This document shows positions 11,901 through 22,546 of a stretch of DNA of 64,000 bases, piece after piece. Below the pieces are notes generated by a model. It worked only from the letters and a program-made list of their open reading frames with translations, searched no databases and was not told the DNA's origin. Each line of letters opens with the position of its first letter. Positions within the stretch are counted from its first letter, which is position 1. Source of the DNA: Euonymus europaeus (lineage: Eukaryota > Streptophyta > Magnoliopsida > Celastrales > Celastraceae); assembly GCA_963580455.1 (NCBI GenBank), contig OY756964.1, positions 1,922,001-1,986,000 on the forward strand, read 5' to 3'. The translations under genes and the position numbers were made by a program.

Positions 11901-14900
11901 TACTGTGTTTTTCTTGGTGATAATCTGGTTACTTGGAAAAGTAAGAAACAGAATGTGGTGGCTCGGTCTAGTGCAAAAGCTGAGTACCGAGCTATGGCGC
12001 ATACTGCTTGTGAAATGATGTGGGTTCAGTCTTTGCTTAGTGAGATAGGATTTCCATCTCTTACTCCTATGAGAATGTTTTGTGATAATCAAGCGGCTAT
12101 GTATATAACATCTAATCCTGTTTTTCATGAACGTACTAAGCATATTGAAATTGATTGTCACTTTATTAGAGATTTGGTTGTGAAGACGAAAAAGATTTAT
12201 CCGATGTATGTTCGATCTAAAGATCAACTTGGAGATGTTTTTACTAAAGCCTTGTGGAAAAGTCAATTTAGTGAGTTATGTAACAAGTTGGGGATGATTG
12301 ACATCTATGCACCAACTTGAGGGGGAGTGTTGAGAAATGAGTTTGTAATTAATATTTCTAGGTAAGGGTAGTATTGTACATTCCCTAGAAACCCTAGGTT
12401 TGCATCATATAGTTGTCTTTGTATGTCTGTATCGGATGTTGAGAAAATATGGAATATACGTGATGATTCTTTACCCTAATCTCTCTGGTTAATTAACATA
12501 ATTAATACCACAACTAAAGCTAAGAAATATGAGAAGAATTTTACCTTCCCCTCAAGGTCATCGGTGGTCAATTGATTAAGTGCCTCTGCTTGAGACTCCA
12601 TAGACAACACTGAATACCAGAAAAGATTTATTACCCACTCAACCTCAACCAAGGATTTCAAAAAAAGCCATGCATTTAAACTGGAGATAGTTGAGACTAA
12701 CCTTTTTCCTCCATCTTTTCAAAAGCTGAAAGAGCACTACTTGTGTTTACATTCCCAATCATTTCACTCACTTTTGTTGCAGTCCTAACATGAGACCAGA
12801 GCTAATAGCTCAGCACTATTAAACGAGATATCCAGTAGTGAGAAGGGAAAGTTAAATGCCAAAGCCTAAGGTGCATACTTTGCAGACTGCGCACGTGCTT
12901 TGAGGGTATCTTTCTTCGACCTTGCTTCCTGTATCTTGCTTTCCAGAAGCTGTCAAAAAAAGAGGAAACTTATTATACACACAATCCAGTAATCCGCCCA
13001 CATATCCGTAAACACACAAGCAACCAACACTAGTCTGGATTAATTAGCAACAGTAACAGGCAATAACAATGCATTCTCAAGGAAATAAGGAATGGATTGT
13101 AGCCACTCTGACAAAAGGTTGCAATAATGTGTATATCTGCTCTCCTGATAACAACTGAGGTGGTCGGAGCCTTGGGCACTGCACCCTAGTAACAAAGTAG
13201 CTTCACCGTAACCTACAAGTCACAGCTCCAAATTCTAGAAAGAGCATCTACATAATGTAGGGGGATTAGGTTGTGTACATCTTTCCCTTCCTAGAACATG
13301 CCTCCTCTGCCACAGCCTTGTTTGAAAGATATAACGAGTTCCATAAATTCGGCCTACAGTTATTCTGACGTTTCAAAAAGAATTCTTATATTTCTTTTTC
13401 ATATCATTTTGAAGCACTTGAATGGTCATCATTTCTTGATTTACAAAGTACGAATACAGGAGAATCAAGACGTGCAACTCGCTTGAGCATTCCAGAAACT
13501 CAATCAACCAAGTGCAAATGTGCAATATCTACGAAGTGGGTAACTTCCATCCATGAATGATTAAGGCATATAAAATGGCAGAGAAAGAGAAGCTGAATAT
13601 CATCAATTGTGCCTCACATAGTCAAACAAAAAAGAACCCACCCTTGTATTGGAGACAAGATTATCAACGATGCCCTTTTGCTGATCAAGCTGAGCCTTCA
13701 AAGCATTTGCATTATCCTGAATTCAAGAATCAGAATGCAAAAGAAAAATCTGAGATTACATTAGAGATGTACCATCCCTCAAAGAACTTTCACAGTCTAC
13801 AAACAATTGGAACTCAACCAATTGGCATTGCAAAAAAAATAATCTCCAGGACTATTGAAAAGAAAGTAGAATTACTTTGCTCAAAACAAGAATGTCCTTC
13901 TGGTATCATTTAGAAAGTGGAGTAGTGAACACCAATTACTCTAGTCCTAATAAGCTCACAAACAAATTTGAAAAGTATGACAGGATTCCCTTACAGCTAA
14001 GAGAGGTGTAGGCAAATAATTCATATAGCAAATGCAAAAAAACAGATATATACCAGAGCATATCCTGTAAAATCTTCATAAATTCTATGCACACTTTTCA
14101 TTCAATATATTTAACAGTGTTAAATATTCACTAAGAAAATTACAGCAAAGGATTTCCTTCGTTTAAGGGCTTCACGAGCAAGATCTTCATCTCCCTTTCC
14201 AAGAGCAAGTTGTGCCCTCCGATACCTATCACCGACCGGCGCAAATGAAAACATATTCCAAATAACAATACAGGCATTGATGCAAAGCATCACATAAAAT
14301 TACCAGTCTTCAGAAGCTTGTTGTGAGGCTTTATATTTGTTCTCTAATTGCTTTTGAGATGCTAATACCTTCAAAAATAAATTTAAACAAAAAATTTGTG
14401 AAATATTATCAGCTTGGGGACTTAATACCTCCCTCGTCTCGTACAATAGGAGACTTATAGTATGAGACAAAAAACAAGGAAAAGGATAAATATTTGAGGG
14501 AATTGAAAAAAAAATGGAACCGGGTTATAAGCAAGAATTAAATAAAACTCAACAACATAGACATACTTGTGCAGTAGCTTGCCGCATCTTCCTCAAATCC
14601 TCATTCATTTCGAGCACACTTTGTTCTAAGATTTTTTCAGGGTCCTCAAAGGAGCTTATAATGGCATTTGCATATGACTTTACTTGCACAAAGAAATTAT
14701 ATCTAGCTTAAAAGCTGGAGCTCATGTAGGAGGAAAAAAAGACACATAAAACAAGAAACTCACGACATCAATAAGAATGATAAACTTAACTATACCTTAA
14801 TTACTCTCGCAAATCGATCAAAGAGGTTCATCCTAGCACCAAGAGCACCCCCACCATGACTATTACATCTTAACTTATTGGAATCAGCTAGTTGAACAGC

Positions 14901-15309
14901 GGTGATTTTCAGAGCCCCAACTACAATAAAATATTAAGTCTTTCATATTTCTGATTCTAACGAAAATAAAACCAGCCAGGCAAGCGGGTTGGAGAGCACA
15001 AAACATAGAAAATAATGCTATTGTGCTTTATCCACGCAGTAGATTCCAACAAAAAAAGAAGTATATAAAGTTGAACAACAAAATAATGTTCTTATATTTA
15101 TCTTATATTTTCTTAACAACCAAACAAGTGATGAAAATTGAAAGAGAAAAATGAACGGAAAAACAAAAACACATACTCCCATTCCCGAAAAAAGTGGATT
15201 TGAAAGGTTGGGCCTTGACTATTATACATGGCCGGGCAGAAGAAGAATACGATGAGGGGTGTAGCGTAGGAAAGCTTAATCCTGCAATAGGCGGTGCTTT
15301 CATGGCCAT
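8800..15309 (-). CDS. VIPP1: Vesicle-inducing protein in plastids 1 (PspA/IM30 family)
   Basis: VIPP1 is a plastid ESCRT-III/PspA-type protein that forms rings and filaments on the inner envelope and thylakoids and is needed for thylakoid maintenance. Eleven exons join into 333 residues: 15177-15309, 14796-14920, 14567-14677, 14304-14368, 14144-14225, 13642-13716, 12879-12949, 12702-12784, 12545-12609, 9309-9383 and 8800-8916. Residues 1-65 are a Ser-rich transit peptide. The PspA body starts at [17 protein letters not shown] and includes [46 protein letters not shown] and [12 protein letters not shown], mostly coiled coil. The C-terminal extension typical of VIPP1 but not PspA begins near KGELPSGR. 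All phases agree. The ninth intron (9384-12544) is inflated by a copia insertion in the opposite orientation; no exon is damaged. Confidence 0.95.
8968..9001. repeat. (GT)n(AT)n microsatellite
   Basis: A run of GT dinucleotides passes directly into AT dinucleotides in the last VIPP1 intron, about 50 bp from the 3' splice site of the terminal exon. It is a likely length-polymorphic site. Confidence 0.85.
10024..10169 (+). repeat. Truncated 5' LTR of the copia element
   Basis: This 146-bp block is identical to 12328-12473. It stops at ...GATTCTTTA, where the 3' copy continues into CCCTAATC and this copy jumps into integrase coding sequence. The break shares a short TTTA/TAAT-rich microhomology. 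Confidence 0.92.
10119..12320 (+). CDS. Copia pol remnant: integrase C-terminus, reverse transcriptase, RNase H
   Basis: A 733-codon open frame has no internal stop. Its first 17 codons come from LTR sequence; the retrotransposon polyprotein begins at [16 protein letters not shown], the GAG-pol integrase tail. The Pro/Ser-rich linker is followed by reverse transcriptase from about residue 235 ([24 protein letters not shown]). The polymerase motif YVDDIVVTG is near 425. RNase H of copia type has FSDADWAGD near 580 and [17 protein letters not shown] sequence near 685. The zinc-binding N-terminus and DDE core of integrase, protease and gag are absent, so it cannot transpose alone. The long undamaged frame fits the identical LTRs: a young insertion. 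The ATG at 10119 is a chance start within the LTR. Confidence 0.88.
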   Translation: MSVSDVEKIWNIRDDSLINRMPSSVLGGKSPFSILFPSKYVFVLPPRVFGSQCFVQDLQNGGDKLNAKSIKCVFVGYPRTQKGYRCWDPISHRYRVSIDVTFFDDVPYFSPLDHSPPVSSSPPLPLPPSSISSLDVSSLPLQVYTRGTWSKISPGIQEPLPPSSSLQVPEPPSPPASPDLPIALRKGTRTCTNHPISNFVSFSHLSSSYASFISSLFSTSIPSSFQDAVTLPPWKGAMDDEIAALHRNKTWTLTDLPPGGSVVGCRWVYAIKYLPNGSVERYKARLVAKGYTQTYEVDYFETFSPVARLSSVRVLLAVAVTKDWPLYQLDIKNAFLHGDLKEEVYMEQPPGYVAQGESGKVCRLHKAIYGLKQSPRAWFEKFSNAVLRFGMKQVAVDHSVFVRHRASGCIILVVYVDDIVVTGSDSSGIQKLKLFLNSLFSVKDLEKLRYFLGIEVARSKNGLSLCQRKYVTDLLQETGLLGAKPVSTPMDPNVKFGKDVSEPFEHPKRYRRLVGKLIYLIVTRPDISFAVGVVSQFMQDPRIEHWDAACRIVKYLKGAPGLGLWFKRSKSFEIRGFSDADWAGDCIDRRSISGYCVFLGDNLVTWKSKKQNVVARSSAKAEYRAMAHTACEMMWVQSLLSEIGFPSLTPMRMFCDNQAAMYITSNPVFHERTKHIEIDCHFIRDLVVKTKKIYPMYVRSKDQLGDVFTKALWKSQFSELCNKLGMIDIYAPT
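12328..12498 (+). repeat. Complete 3' LTR of the copia element
   Basis: This 171-bp LTR starts TGTTGAGA and ends TTAATTAACA, giving the standard TG...CA termini. It is followed at once by the TAATT duplication. Its end was fixed by this duplication, since the 5' copy is shorter. Confidence 0.9.
13150..13315 (+). repeat. Au/TS-like SINE, degraded
   Basis: The words GGTTGTGTACATCTTTCCC (13270-13288) and CCACAGCCTTG (13311-13321) match the 3' body of Au/TS-type SINEs. A weak GGTGGTCGGAGCC head and a degenerate B-box-like stretch precede it. The copy lies inside a VIPP1 intron and is too diverged for certain edges. Confidence 0.4.
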
Positions 15310-18300
15310 TTCTCCTCTTCAATCGAAAAACCCACGTCTCAATTTCAGTGTAGTAGATCAAAGAAGACGCCTTGTTGACACACACAGGCAGATAGAAGGA
15401 CAACAGTAATCGCGTTATGTTTGTTTCTCTTGCTTTGCTTCAGCTTGTGTGACTGGTGAGGGACGACGAGCGATTTTCCTATTTTACTTTACGTCTAATA
15501 TGATTTTAATTTTTTTTTTGAGAAACTATGATTTTAATTTTAGTATATATATTAAAAATTCTCTTATGTAAAATGAGTTATTAATTGCTGAGGTCTAAAA
15601 TAAAATTTTAAATCTGAATAAAATATAGTTATATTTTAATCAATTTTACGAGTCACTTTTCACCCGAAATGACTGAGCTAGACATTAAATAATGACATGT
15701 AATTTTTTTTAAAAAAATATGAGTTAGTAGTGATGTGGGCTTAAAATAATAAAACACATTAAAACCGAATCAATATTAAAATGAACTCAAAAAATCTAAA
15801 ATCATCAGAGTTTTTTATTTGAGATATGTCCCAATCAAATGGTGTATATGTAAAAATCCTCTTAACTATCAACAATAGCTTTTCTATAAGTCCAGGTGAG
15901 TTGAGCTTAATCTACTTGTTGAGTTTAGGAGAAATAAAGTCATGTGAACCTGATGTATTCTTAGAAATCGGACAATATTATTGGTGTGTATAGACTGTGA
16001 AATTTACAACATAATTGTACGCTTTTTATATATGCACATAGTTTGGATTTTGTTTTGGAATTTCATTTGAGATTTTGATTTTGATTTTCTTTTCCCGATT
16101 GAGCTTTTGATTTAGGGTTTGGTTTGAATCTTATGTTTTGTTTCATTTTAGGGTTCTGATTTTTGGACTAGAATTAGGGTTAGAATTTTCAAATAGGTTT
16201 TACAGATTTGGGGTTTTCTTATTGGGTTGAAATATGTGGTCTTATTGCAGGAAATTGACAAAGAGAAGGGAGATGGTGATAAATGATGTTGAAAATGTTA
16301 TTGCAAATGAGGACGATGACGGTGAAAATGTTCTAAGTTAATACTTAATAGAGGGGGTCATTGATCCAATTTATCATATAACATGGGCTCATTTGACCCA
16401 ATTTTTCGAAGTATATTTTCAGAGCTTTCATAACCAAATAATTTACACGGTCATTAAGCCAAGCCACTTGGAGGTTTTTTTTTTTCAAAAATGGAAAATT
16501 TCATGCCATTATTTAATGTTCAAGGTAGCTATTTTGGACAGAAAATGCTTCTGGCTAAAAAGAGAGGAAAAAAGAGTGAAGGGACATATTTGACCTAAAA
16601 ATGAAAGTAGAATAATTTTTCTTACATTTATCCCTATATTTTTTTGATAAGCAAAAGAAAATAAATTAATATCATTTCCTCTCTCTCTTTTTCTTCTTTT
16701 GTATTTAACCAAACTTTTCAAGTTTAACAGAATTCAGCAGAAATTTCATTAATCTAATTCCCGATATATATTATTATTACTAAATGATGAGAATCCTACT
16801 GTTTTTCCATTATTCTCCTACAAGATGTAAAATAATATAAGTAAATACAGATTTTAGACGTTTTTGAATTGCTCTGGAATCCAAGATGGCATGTTCAAAA
16901 ATTGAATCGAAGTCATTTGAGCAATGTGTCGTTCCTTCCTTGTAACATTCGATTTTTGTCACTACAACTGGTGAGGTATCATTCTTATATTTTGTCAGTT
17001 TGGTAGTCTTTGCAGAGAGAATTGATAACATGTGGGAGACAGATTGAAATCAATATGAAACAACTCGGTGAAACTTTTGTACCAGAAATCTCACAATCTA
17101 ATCTAAGATCAAAGCAGAACCCGTGCTCTCTCGGAAGATTAAACTCAAGAAATCTTCAACTTTTAACAAAAATCAGACTTCAAAATCATTTACTCAATTG
17201 TTCTATTCATTCCTAGAATGTAGTGCAGCAGCTCTGCATGATCAAGTAGGATCAGCAGACTTTCAGGTAAGCTAGAGCAAAACCCACTAATGGACATTGG
17301 TATGGAGGAAAAATAGCAGGGAAATCCAAACTTGCAAAATATAATACACAAGTTCTGGTGTCAAAAAGCCAGATCGACCGTGTCGTTGCCTGCTGCCAAT
17401 CGTCCAACACTCTTAAATCTCATGACAAAAACTAAAGCTTTACAGATGAAATACAAGAAAACAAACACAAATAAGAAAGCCGATAAAAAGTAAATCATGA
17501 CTTCATAAGATTATGAACAAGCCAAAATAATGTTAACATCTCCCCCATGTCATGCCGAATAGAAGTTCAAAGAATTCAGTGTTCATTAAAAAAAAAAAAA
17601 AAGAAGCTGAATTTCCATGTGGAAGCGATTAAGTAGCTGAGACTGAGTGGTGCCTTATCTACAGTCATTAACATTGAACAAAACCAAGTCTGTGTCCCTA
17701 ACTTCACCTCAAATGATACGTTTTCCAACTTGATACTCCAAAAACTATGAAAAAGAAGACAATAATCTGGAACCGATACCCCCCAATAAATATTCCATGA
17801 GTGTCCTCCCATCAAGAATCTCTCTATATTTGCATCCTCAATGAAGAAAGAAAGTCGCCATAATGAAAAAAGCCAAAAGAGAAGCTAGTATAACACCCAA
17901 ATTAAAGGTAATACGAAATTAATTGAAAGTTATTAACAAATGAGAAAATATACAAAGTTTAAGAGAACATTCGCGTGAACGCATGGACCCAAGCACTTTA
18001 TCCATTTACAAACACAATACAAGAAGTCGGCATATATACACACACACGCACGTAATAACATATGATAGAAACAGAATATTAATCTCAAGCAAACATATCA
18101 GTCAATACTGGCCAAACTTAATGCCCCTCTGCCACTAATCTCTCTAAAACTCTTCTCTTTGCCAAATTTTTTTTTTTTTACTCACTCCATATTGACAAGA
18201 ATTGTACCAAAAAGTCCCTACAACAGGCGAGCGAGCAACACATACTATCACAGTAGGATATGCCACATAAAACTCCCTGAAGATATCGGCCAAAGAAAGA

Positions 18301-19311
18301 AACCAAGAGGTTGATTGATGCGTGTTCAACCTTGCAATGAATTCTCGTTCCAACAATTACGAAGAAGCCCTCAATAAATCACCTTTACTGGTTTCATGCT
18401 GAAGGTTTTCAGATTGATTCTGCAATCAAAAAACAAGAACTTTGCTTATTAAAAAAAAAAAAAAGAACTTCAACAAAATATAACATAATAAAAGTAACTG
18501 AAGACGAGTAACAACAACATCTCACTCTAATAAATTCAAGTTTAAAGGATAAAAAAAAATAATGGAAAGAGACACCGAAACCCCATACAACAACCCACAA
18601 AGTAACATGTACAACTCCTATAATTTCCCACAACCACAATGCAAACTCCCAAATATTTGAAACATTCCATCAGCATCACAGAGAAATTTAAGAACATTGA
18701 GGAAATGGTATCAATTCAGATTCTATTCCTGAAGCCAAATATGACTAGAAAGGCAAAAGGAAAATCATGCATCACCCAAAAAAACTACATCTTCAGGACA
18801 TAAGAGGGAGCGAGACAAGCAAACATAAAATCAAGTAGCAAGCAGTTGCAAGAGCACTAAATTAATCACATACACCCTGAATCTCCACATCTCAAAAGAT
18901 TTCAGAACACTATAAATTCAGCATTTCATTTCATCACATTTCTGCAGCCTGTATATCTCTTCTAATTTAAAACACAAGAGTGGCAACAACAAACTAGCAA
19001 TCACAATGTGTAATCATGAAAGGGCCAAAGACATGCCAATGCATATTATATCAATGCAGCAACATTGAACATCGGAAAACTCTTGTAGAATTCTCTGTCG
19101 AATTAAAATACTTCAACCAGAAAAAAAGATTGTTTCAAAACGATTTTCCATTATTGCAATATATTGAATTCCCAATTCCCATCCAAAGCCCCTAAACCCC
19201 AAATCAATGGAAGAACTGATTGGTTGCAATAGCATAAATAAAGCAATTGGATTTTGCAACTTATCATCCACCAAAGAATGAGCCAAAAATCACGAAGAGA
19301 GGATAAAACGA
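15310..19311. other. Intergenic 4 kb, no gene recognised
   Basis: This AT-rich stretch separates the VIPP1 start from the DUF538 stop. Open frames here are short, use poly-A/poly-T runs and match nothing I know. Near 16,030-16,240 there is a T-rich, GGGTTTTG-type stretch like a plant 5' leader, but no coding exon follows. Homopolymer runs lie at about 17,587-17,601 and 18,168-18,179. A non-coding RNA or UTR introns of neighbours could be hidden here. Confidence 0.5.
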
Positions 19312-19875
19312 TCAAGCAAACTGTAAAAGGTGACAGACCCCAACCTTGGAATCCTCGGATCCCGAGGAATCAATTCCATCACCAGGATCAACGGCAGTAC
19401 AATCCGGCGCCGTTTCGAACAAAGACAAGGAGAACTGCTTGTCGACAACTCCAACGTCAAAGTAAATCAAGCCGGAGCTAGGGACGTCAACACGAATACC
19501 TTTGACGGGGAACCACAAGAACAGCTCTTGCTGCGTCACGCCGGATAAATTCCCGATCTTCCCGAAACTCAAAGAACCGGTGATGTTGAAGTCGTAGTGG
19601 AGCTCGTTCTCAAACTTGGCGTTGCAGGATTGGTTCAGGTTGATCTGGAACTCGCCCGTTGTTCGGTCGAACGTAAATTCGGTTATGCCATCAGGAAGAA
19701 GACCCATCGGGAGGCCGTTCTTTCGCAGGTGGTCGTAGATGGTGGGGGACTGAGATTGACGAGTTGAGGACGCAAAAGAAATCAGGGTGAGAAGGAGAAG
19801 GGCGGAAAGGTGCGGAAAAGCTAAGGGATATGAGAGAACGTGAGGGAAGTTGTGATTCTTTCGAGGGGGCCCCAT
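19312..19875 (-). CDS. DUF538 family secreted protein
   Basis: The frame encodes 187 residues, near the family's usual 150-190. DUF538 proteins are plant-specific small beta-rich proteins, mostly with signal peptides; their biochemical role is not settled. Residues 20-37 are hydrophobic (LSALLLLTLISFASS) and fit a signal anchor or signal peptide. The family pattern follows: IYDHLRKNGLPMGLLPDGI near 46, FTFDRTTGEFQINL, SCNAKFENELHYDFNITGSL, then the IGNLSGVTQQELFLWFPVKGI segment and a D-V-G-V-D tail. The last residues after SEDSKV (AAG followed by GTTGGG) might instead be intron, with a short terminal exon downstream. A GA-rich leader precedes the ATG. Confidence 0.85.
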   Translation of the reverse strand: MGPPRKNHNFPHVLSYPLAFPHLSALLLLTLISFASSTRQSQSPTIYDHLRKNGLPMGLLPDGITEFTFDRTTGEFQINLNQSCNAKFENELHYDFNITGSLSFGKIGNLSGVTQQELFLWFPVKGIRVDVPSSGLIYFDVGVVDKQFSLSLFETAPDCTAVDPGDGIDSSGSEDSKVGVCHLLQFA

Positions 19876-19894
19876 GTGTGAGTTTCGAAGTTTC

Positions 19895-19935
19895 AGAGAG
19901 AGAGAGAGAGAGCCAGAGAGAGCGAGAGAGAGAGA
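19895..19935. repeat. (GA)n microsatellite in the DUF538 5' leader
   Basis: Interrupted GA dinucleotides begin about 20 bp upstream of the DUF538 ATG. Such CT/GA tracts are common in plant 5' UTRs. Confidence 0.85.
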
Positions 19936-21449
19936 CGAAGGGGAAGAGGGGAAGGAAGATCAATTGTTAAAGATTGAATTCGAAGCTGTTTCTGTTACCG
20001 TGTGTCGCCTCTGTGAGGTTTGATTGTATAGTCATTCGCAGTAGCGGAGCGTGGATTTCACGCGAGACTAATTAAAAATTTTAAACTCAAGGAATATAAT
20101 TAATAATTCGAATTATAGAACTCATTCAATTTCAATTTTCTTCTTTTGACCAAATATCACACACTCTTGAGTCGAAGAAAGGAAAAAGACTTCCCCACTA
20201 TTAACTTGAAGATTTGATTCCAATATAAGATAAGAAAATAATGTAGATGCATTTTTCACTACACAGACAAGTTAACACCCCCTACGCCTACAATCCAGCA
20301 CCAATTCAGTAATTTGAGACGTAGGTGGTAAGAACATATTAATTCATAGTTCCTAATGTAAAGAAGAAGAATGAAACAATTAATAAACCCCATTTATATA
20401 TATATATATGTGTATCACTGTCTCAAATTATAGAAAATTGTTCCATATGATGGACAGCTAAATTAGAAACCCAGCATAAAGATGTAGAGTTTTATTACAT
20501 ATGATGTAAAATTCCAATAGACAGCAAAAAAAAAAAAAAATCTAGGCTCAAGTAATATTATGTAAGTTCGGAAAAAGACGGGGAAAAATTAAGTAAAAAA
20601 CTTGTCAACAATCAGTCATTAACATCTCTACGAACCAACTCATATCAAAACTCTGAACAAAACATTCTTCCATGGCACCACAAAGTACAAACACATGATA
20701 TCACAATGCTACCAAAAACACGGACTCCCGCTCCCCAATCTTGATCTTTACTCAGTCCTACAATAGAACCCCTTTACTTTACTACTTTGCAGCAGTTTTT
20801 CTCTAGGATATGCATGCATTCTTCTGAGAACTGAGAAGTTATTGATAATCATGTTTCAGTATTCATCATATCAGTACTAATCCACAAGAAAATGCTTAGA
20901 AAAGGACTCCCTTTCTCGAAATCAAAAGAAACAACAACACAAACTCAAGCTTTTGAGAAATTATTGCTAGTCATTTATCAGCATTGGTCTTATCACAAGC
21001 TCGAGCTTTAGCTACTCATTTTGGCTTTCAAGAGTTGGTCACTTCAAACCCTTTTTGTGGACCCAAAAGTCCTTAGATTTACTTGGCAAGAAAAAAAAGC
21101 CACAATCATAATGATTAGTTTCATATGGAACAGTGGAAATTAGAACCTGTGGTCTGTACAAACACACAATAAGATTTTGCACAAAGGTGGGACGAAACTG
21201 ACTACAGTCATAAAAAAGTGTTCAAGACCAAAGACATAAGAAAATGGAGCAACTTATGAAATAATGATAGTCCTAGTATCTGCAGTAGACCAATCCAGTG
21301 CTGAGAGATACTCCTGTAGTAAAAACACGCGTAAGAAAGACCAAAGACACAAGAAGATGATGGAGAAACTTACGGAATCATGATATTCCTAGTCACTGAA
21401 TGCCGCAAGTAATAGAAGTATCTTTATGCCCTGGATTGGTCTACAGCAT
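19936..21449. other. DUF538 upstream intergenic region
   Basis: This holds the DUF538 promoter and no recognisable gene. Two roughly 70-bp stretches sharing CCAAAGACA, ATGATA and TCCTAGT words (near 21,225-21,290 and 21,340-21,400) look like an old local duplication. The missing last exon of the BCCP remnant was searched for here and not found. Confidence 0.45.
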
Positions 21450-21920
21450 AGGTACGGCCATGGCTTTCAAAAAGATCAGACCATTTCAATTGGCTTATGA
21501 CACTCGGTTAAAACAAGAACTTTGAGACATTACCTAAAAACATATACGATAAGAACGATACAATTTAATCCAAAAATTATTTCCTGCAACATTAATTCCT
21601 CCTTAAGATGAAAATCCATTGTCCCTAATATTCCCCCCTCTATATTTTTTCCCTAAACTATTTGACACTTATCCATCAGGTACAACTACGGCTTTTAATA
21701 AGATCGGATCATTTCAATTGGATTATGACACTAGTTTTAAAACAAGAACTTTGACATACTGCGCTCCTTAAAGTAGCTACAACTCTAAATAAATTGGGTG
21801 AGAAAGATGACATTTTTAATCCAAACAGTTATTTCCCTAATATCCTTCCATCTTTAATCTCCAAAGCCATTTACCCCAATACCCCACTAAATTCTTTATA
21901 TTCAACACTTATCCATCAGT
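21450..21920. repeat. Diverged tandem duplication, about 230-bp unit, two copies
   Basis: Copy 1 begins near 21,451 and copy 2 near 21,680. Shared words in the same order include TACGGC, AAGATC, ATTTCAATTGG, TTATGACACT, AAAACAAGAACTTTGA, TTTAATCCAAA and CACTTATCCATCAG. No transposon ends are visible. Confidence 0.65.
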
Positions 21921-22546
21921 AACTAAAATTTAATGTGGTAAGATGATGAAGTAGAATTATGAATGCATAGCCGTGCATATTTTAAACTCGCAAGAAAACT
22001 AAAACTTACTTCTATTTCATTCATCAATTTCATGGCCTCAATGATGCATAAAACCTGTCCCTTCTGTACTTTGTCTCCAACCTAAGAAATGAAGTCAGGT
22101 AAGCCAACAAGAAAGAAGACGAGCAGTGGCAAAGTTTTTTCAATTACTATTTTTGGGTGTGGTATGAAAGAACTTCAAATTTATTTATATTGTAGGTTAA
22201 AGAGGATGGGAATATGCAGCCACATTCCATACAATACAAGCAACAAACTAAATGGAGATCATTCGCCTTCACAAATGGTGGTTCATCAGATGCTGGACCT
22301 CTATAGAATGTGCCTGCCATAGGGCATTTGAGTGGTGGCGTTGATGACTTGGATGGTTTGGCTGCTGGTGGAGTAGGTGATACAGCTGGGGCAGAATGTT
22401 CCGGGACAGAAAGTGCAGAAACAGCTGGAGGAGGGGTTGCCAGCATTGCCAGGAAATGAATGCATCATAGAAACTGGAGCAGGTGGTGGTGGTTGAGCCA
22501 AGGCCTCCTTTTTTTTGAATCACTACTTCACAATCAAGTTGTTTCA

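Larger units (their letters stand above)
10024..12498 (+). mobile_element. Ty1/copia LTR retrotransposon, 5'-deleted, in VIPP1 intron 9
   Basis: The element is bounded by a 5-bp target-site duplication TAATT at 10019-10023 and 12499-12503. The complete 3' LTR is 12328-12498 (171 bp, TGTTGAG...TTAACA). It is preceded by a polypurine tract (GAGGGGGAG) just upstream of 12328. The 5' LTR keeps only its first 146 bp (10024-10169), identical base for base to the 3' LTR. The last 25 bp of the 5' LTR, the primer-binding site, gag, protease and most of integrase are missing. The 5' LTR is fused directly to the end of the integrase domain. Intact TSDs and outer ends show that a complete element inserted and was later deleted internally. 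It lies antisense to VIPP1. Confidence 0.93.

Noticed and set aside
10007..12506. 11-bp ACATAATTAAT direct repeat as the copia target duplication
   Set aside because: Copia makes 5-bp duplications; TAATT directly at both LTR ends with TG...CA termini fits better, and the 11-bp match is AT-rich chance in the same intron.
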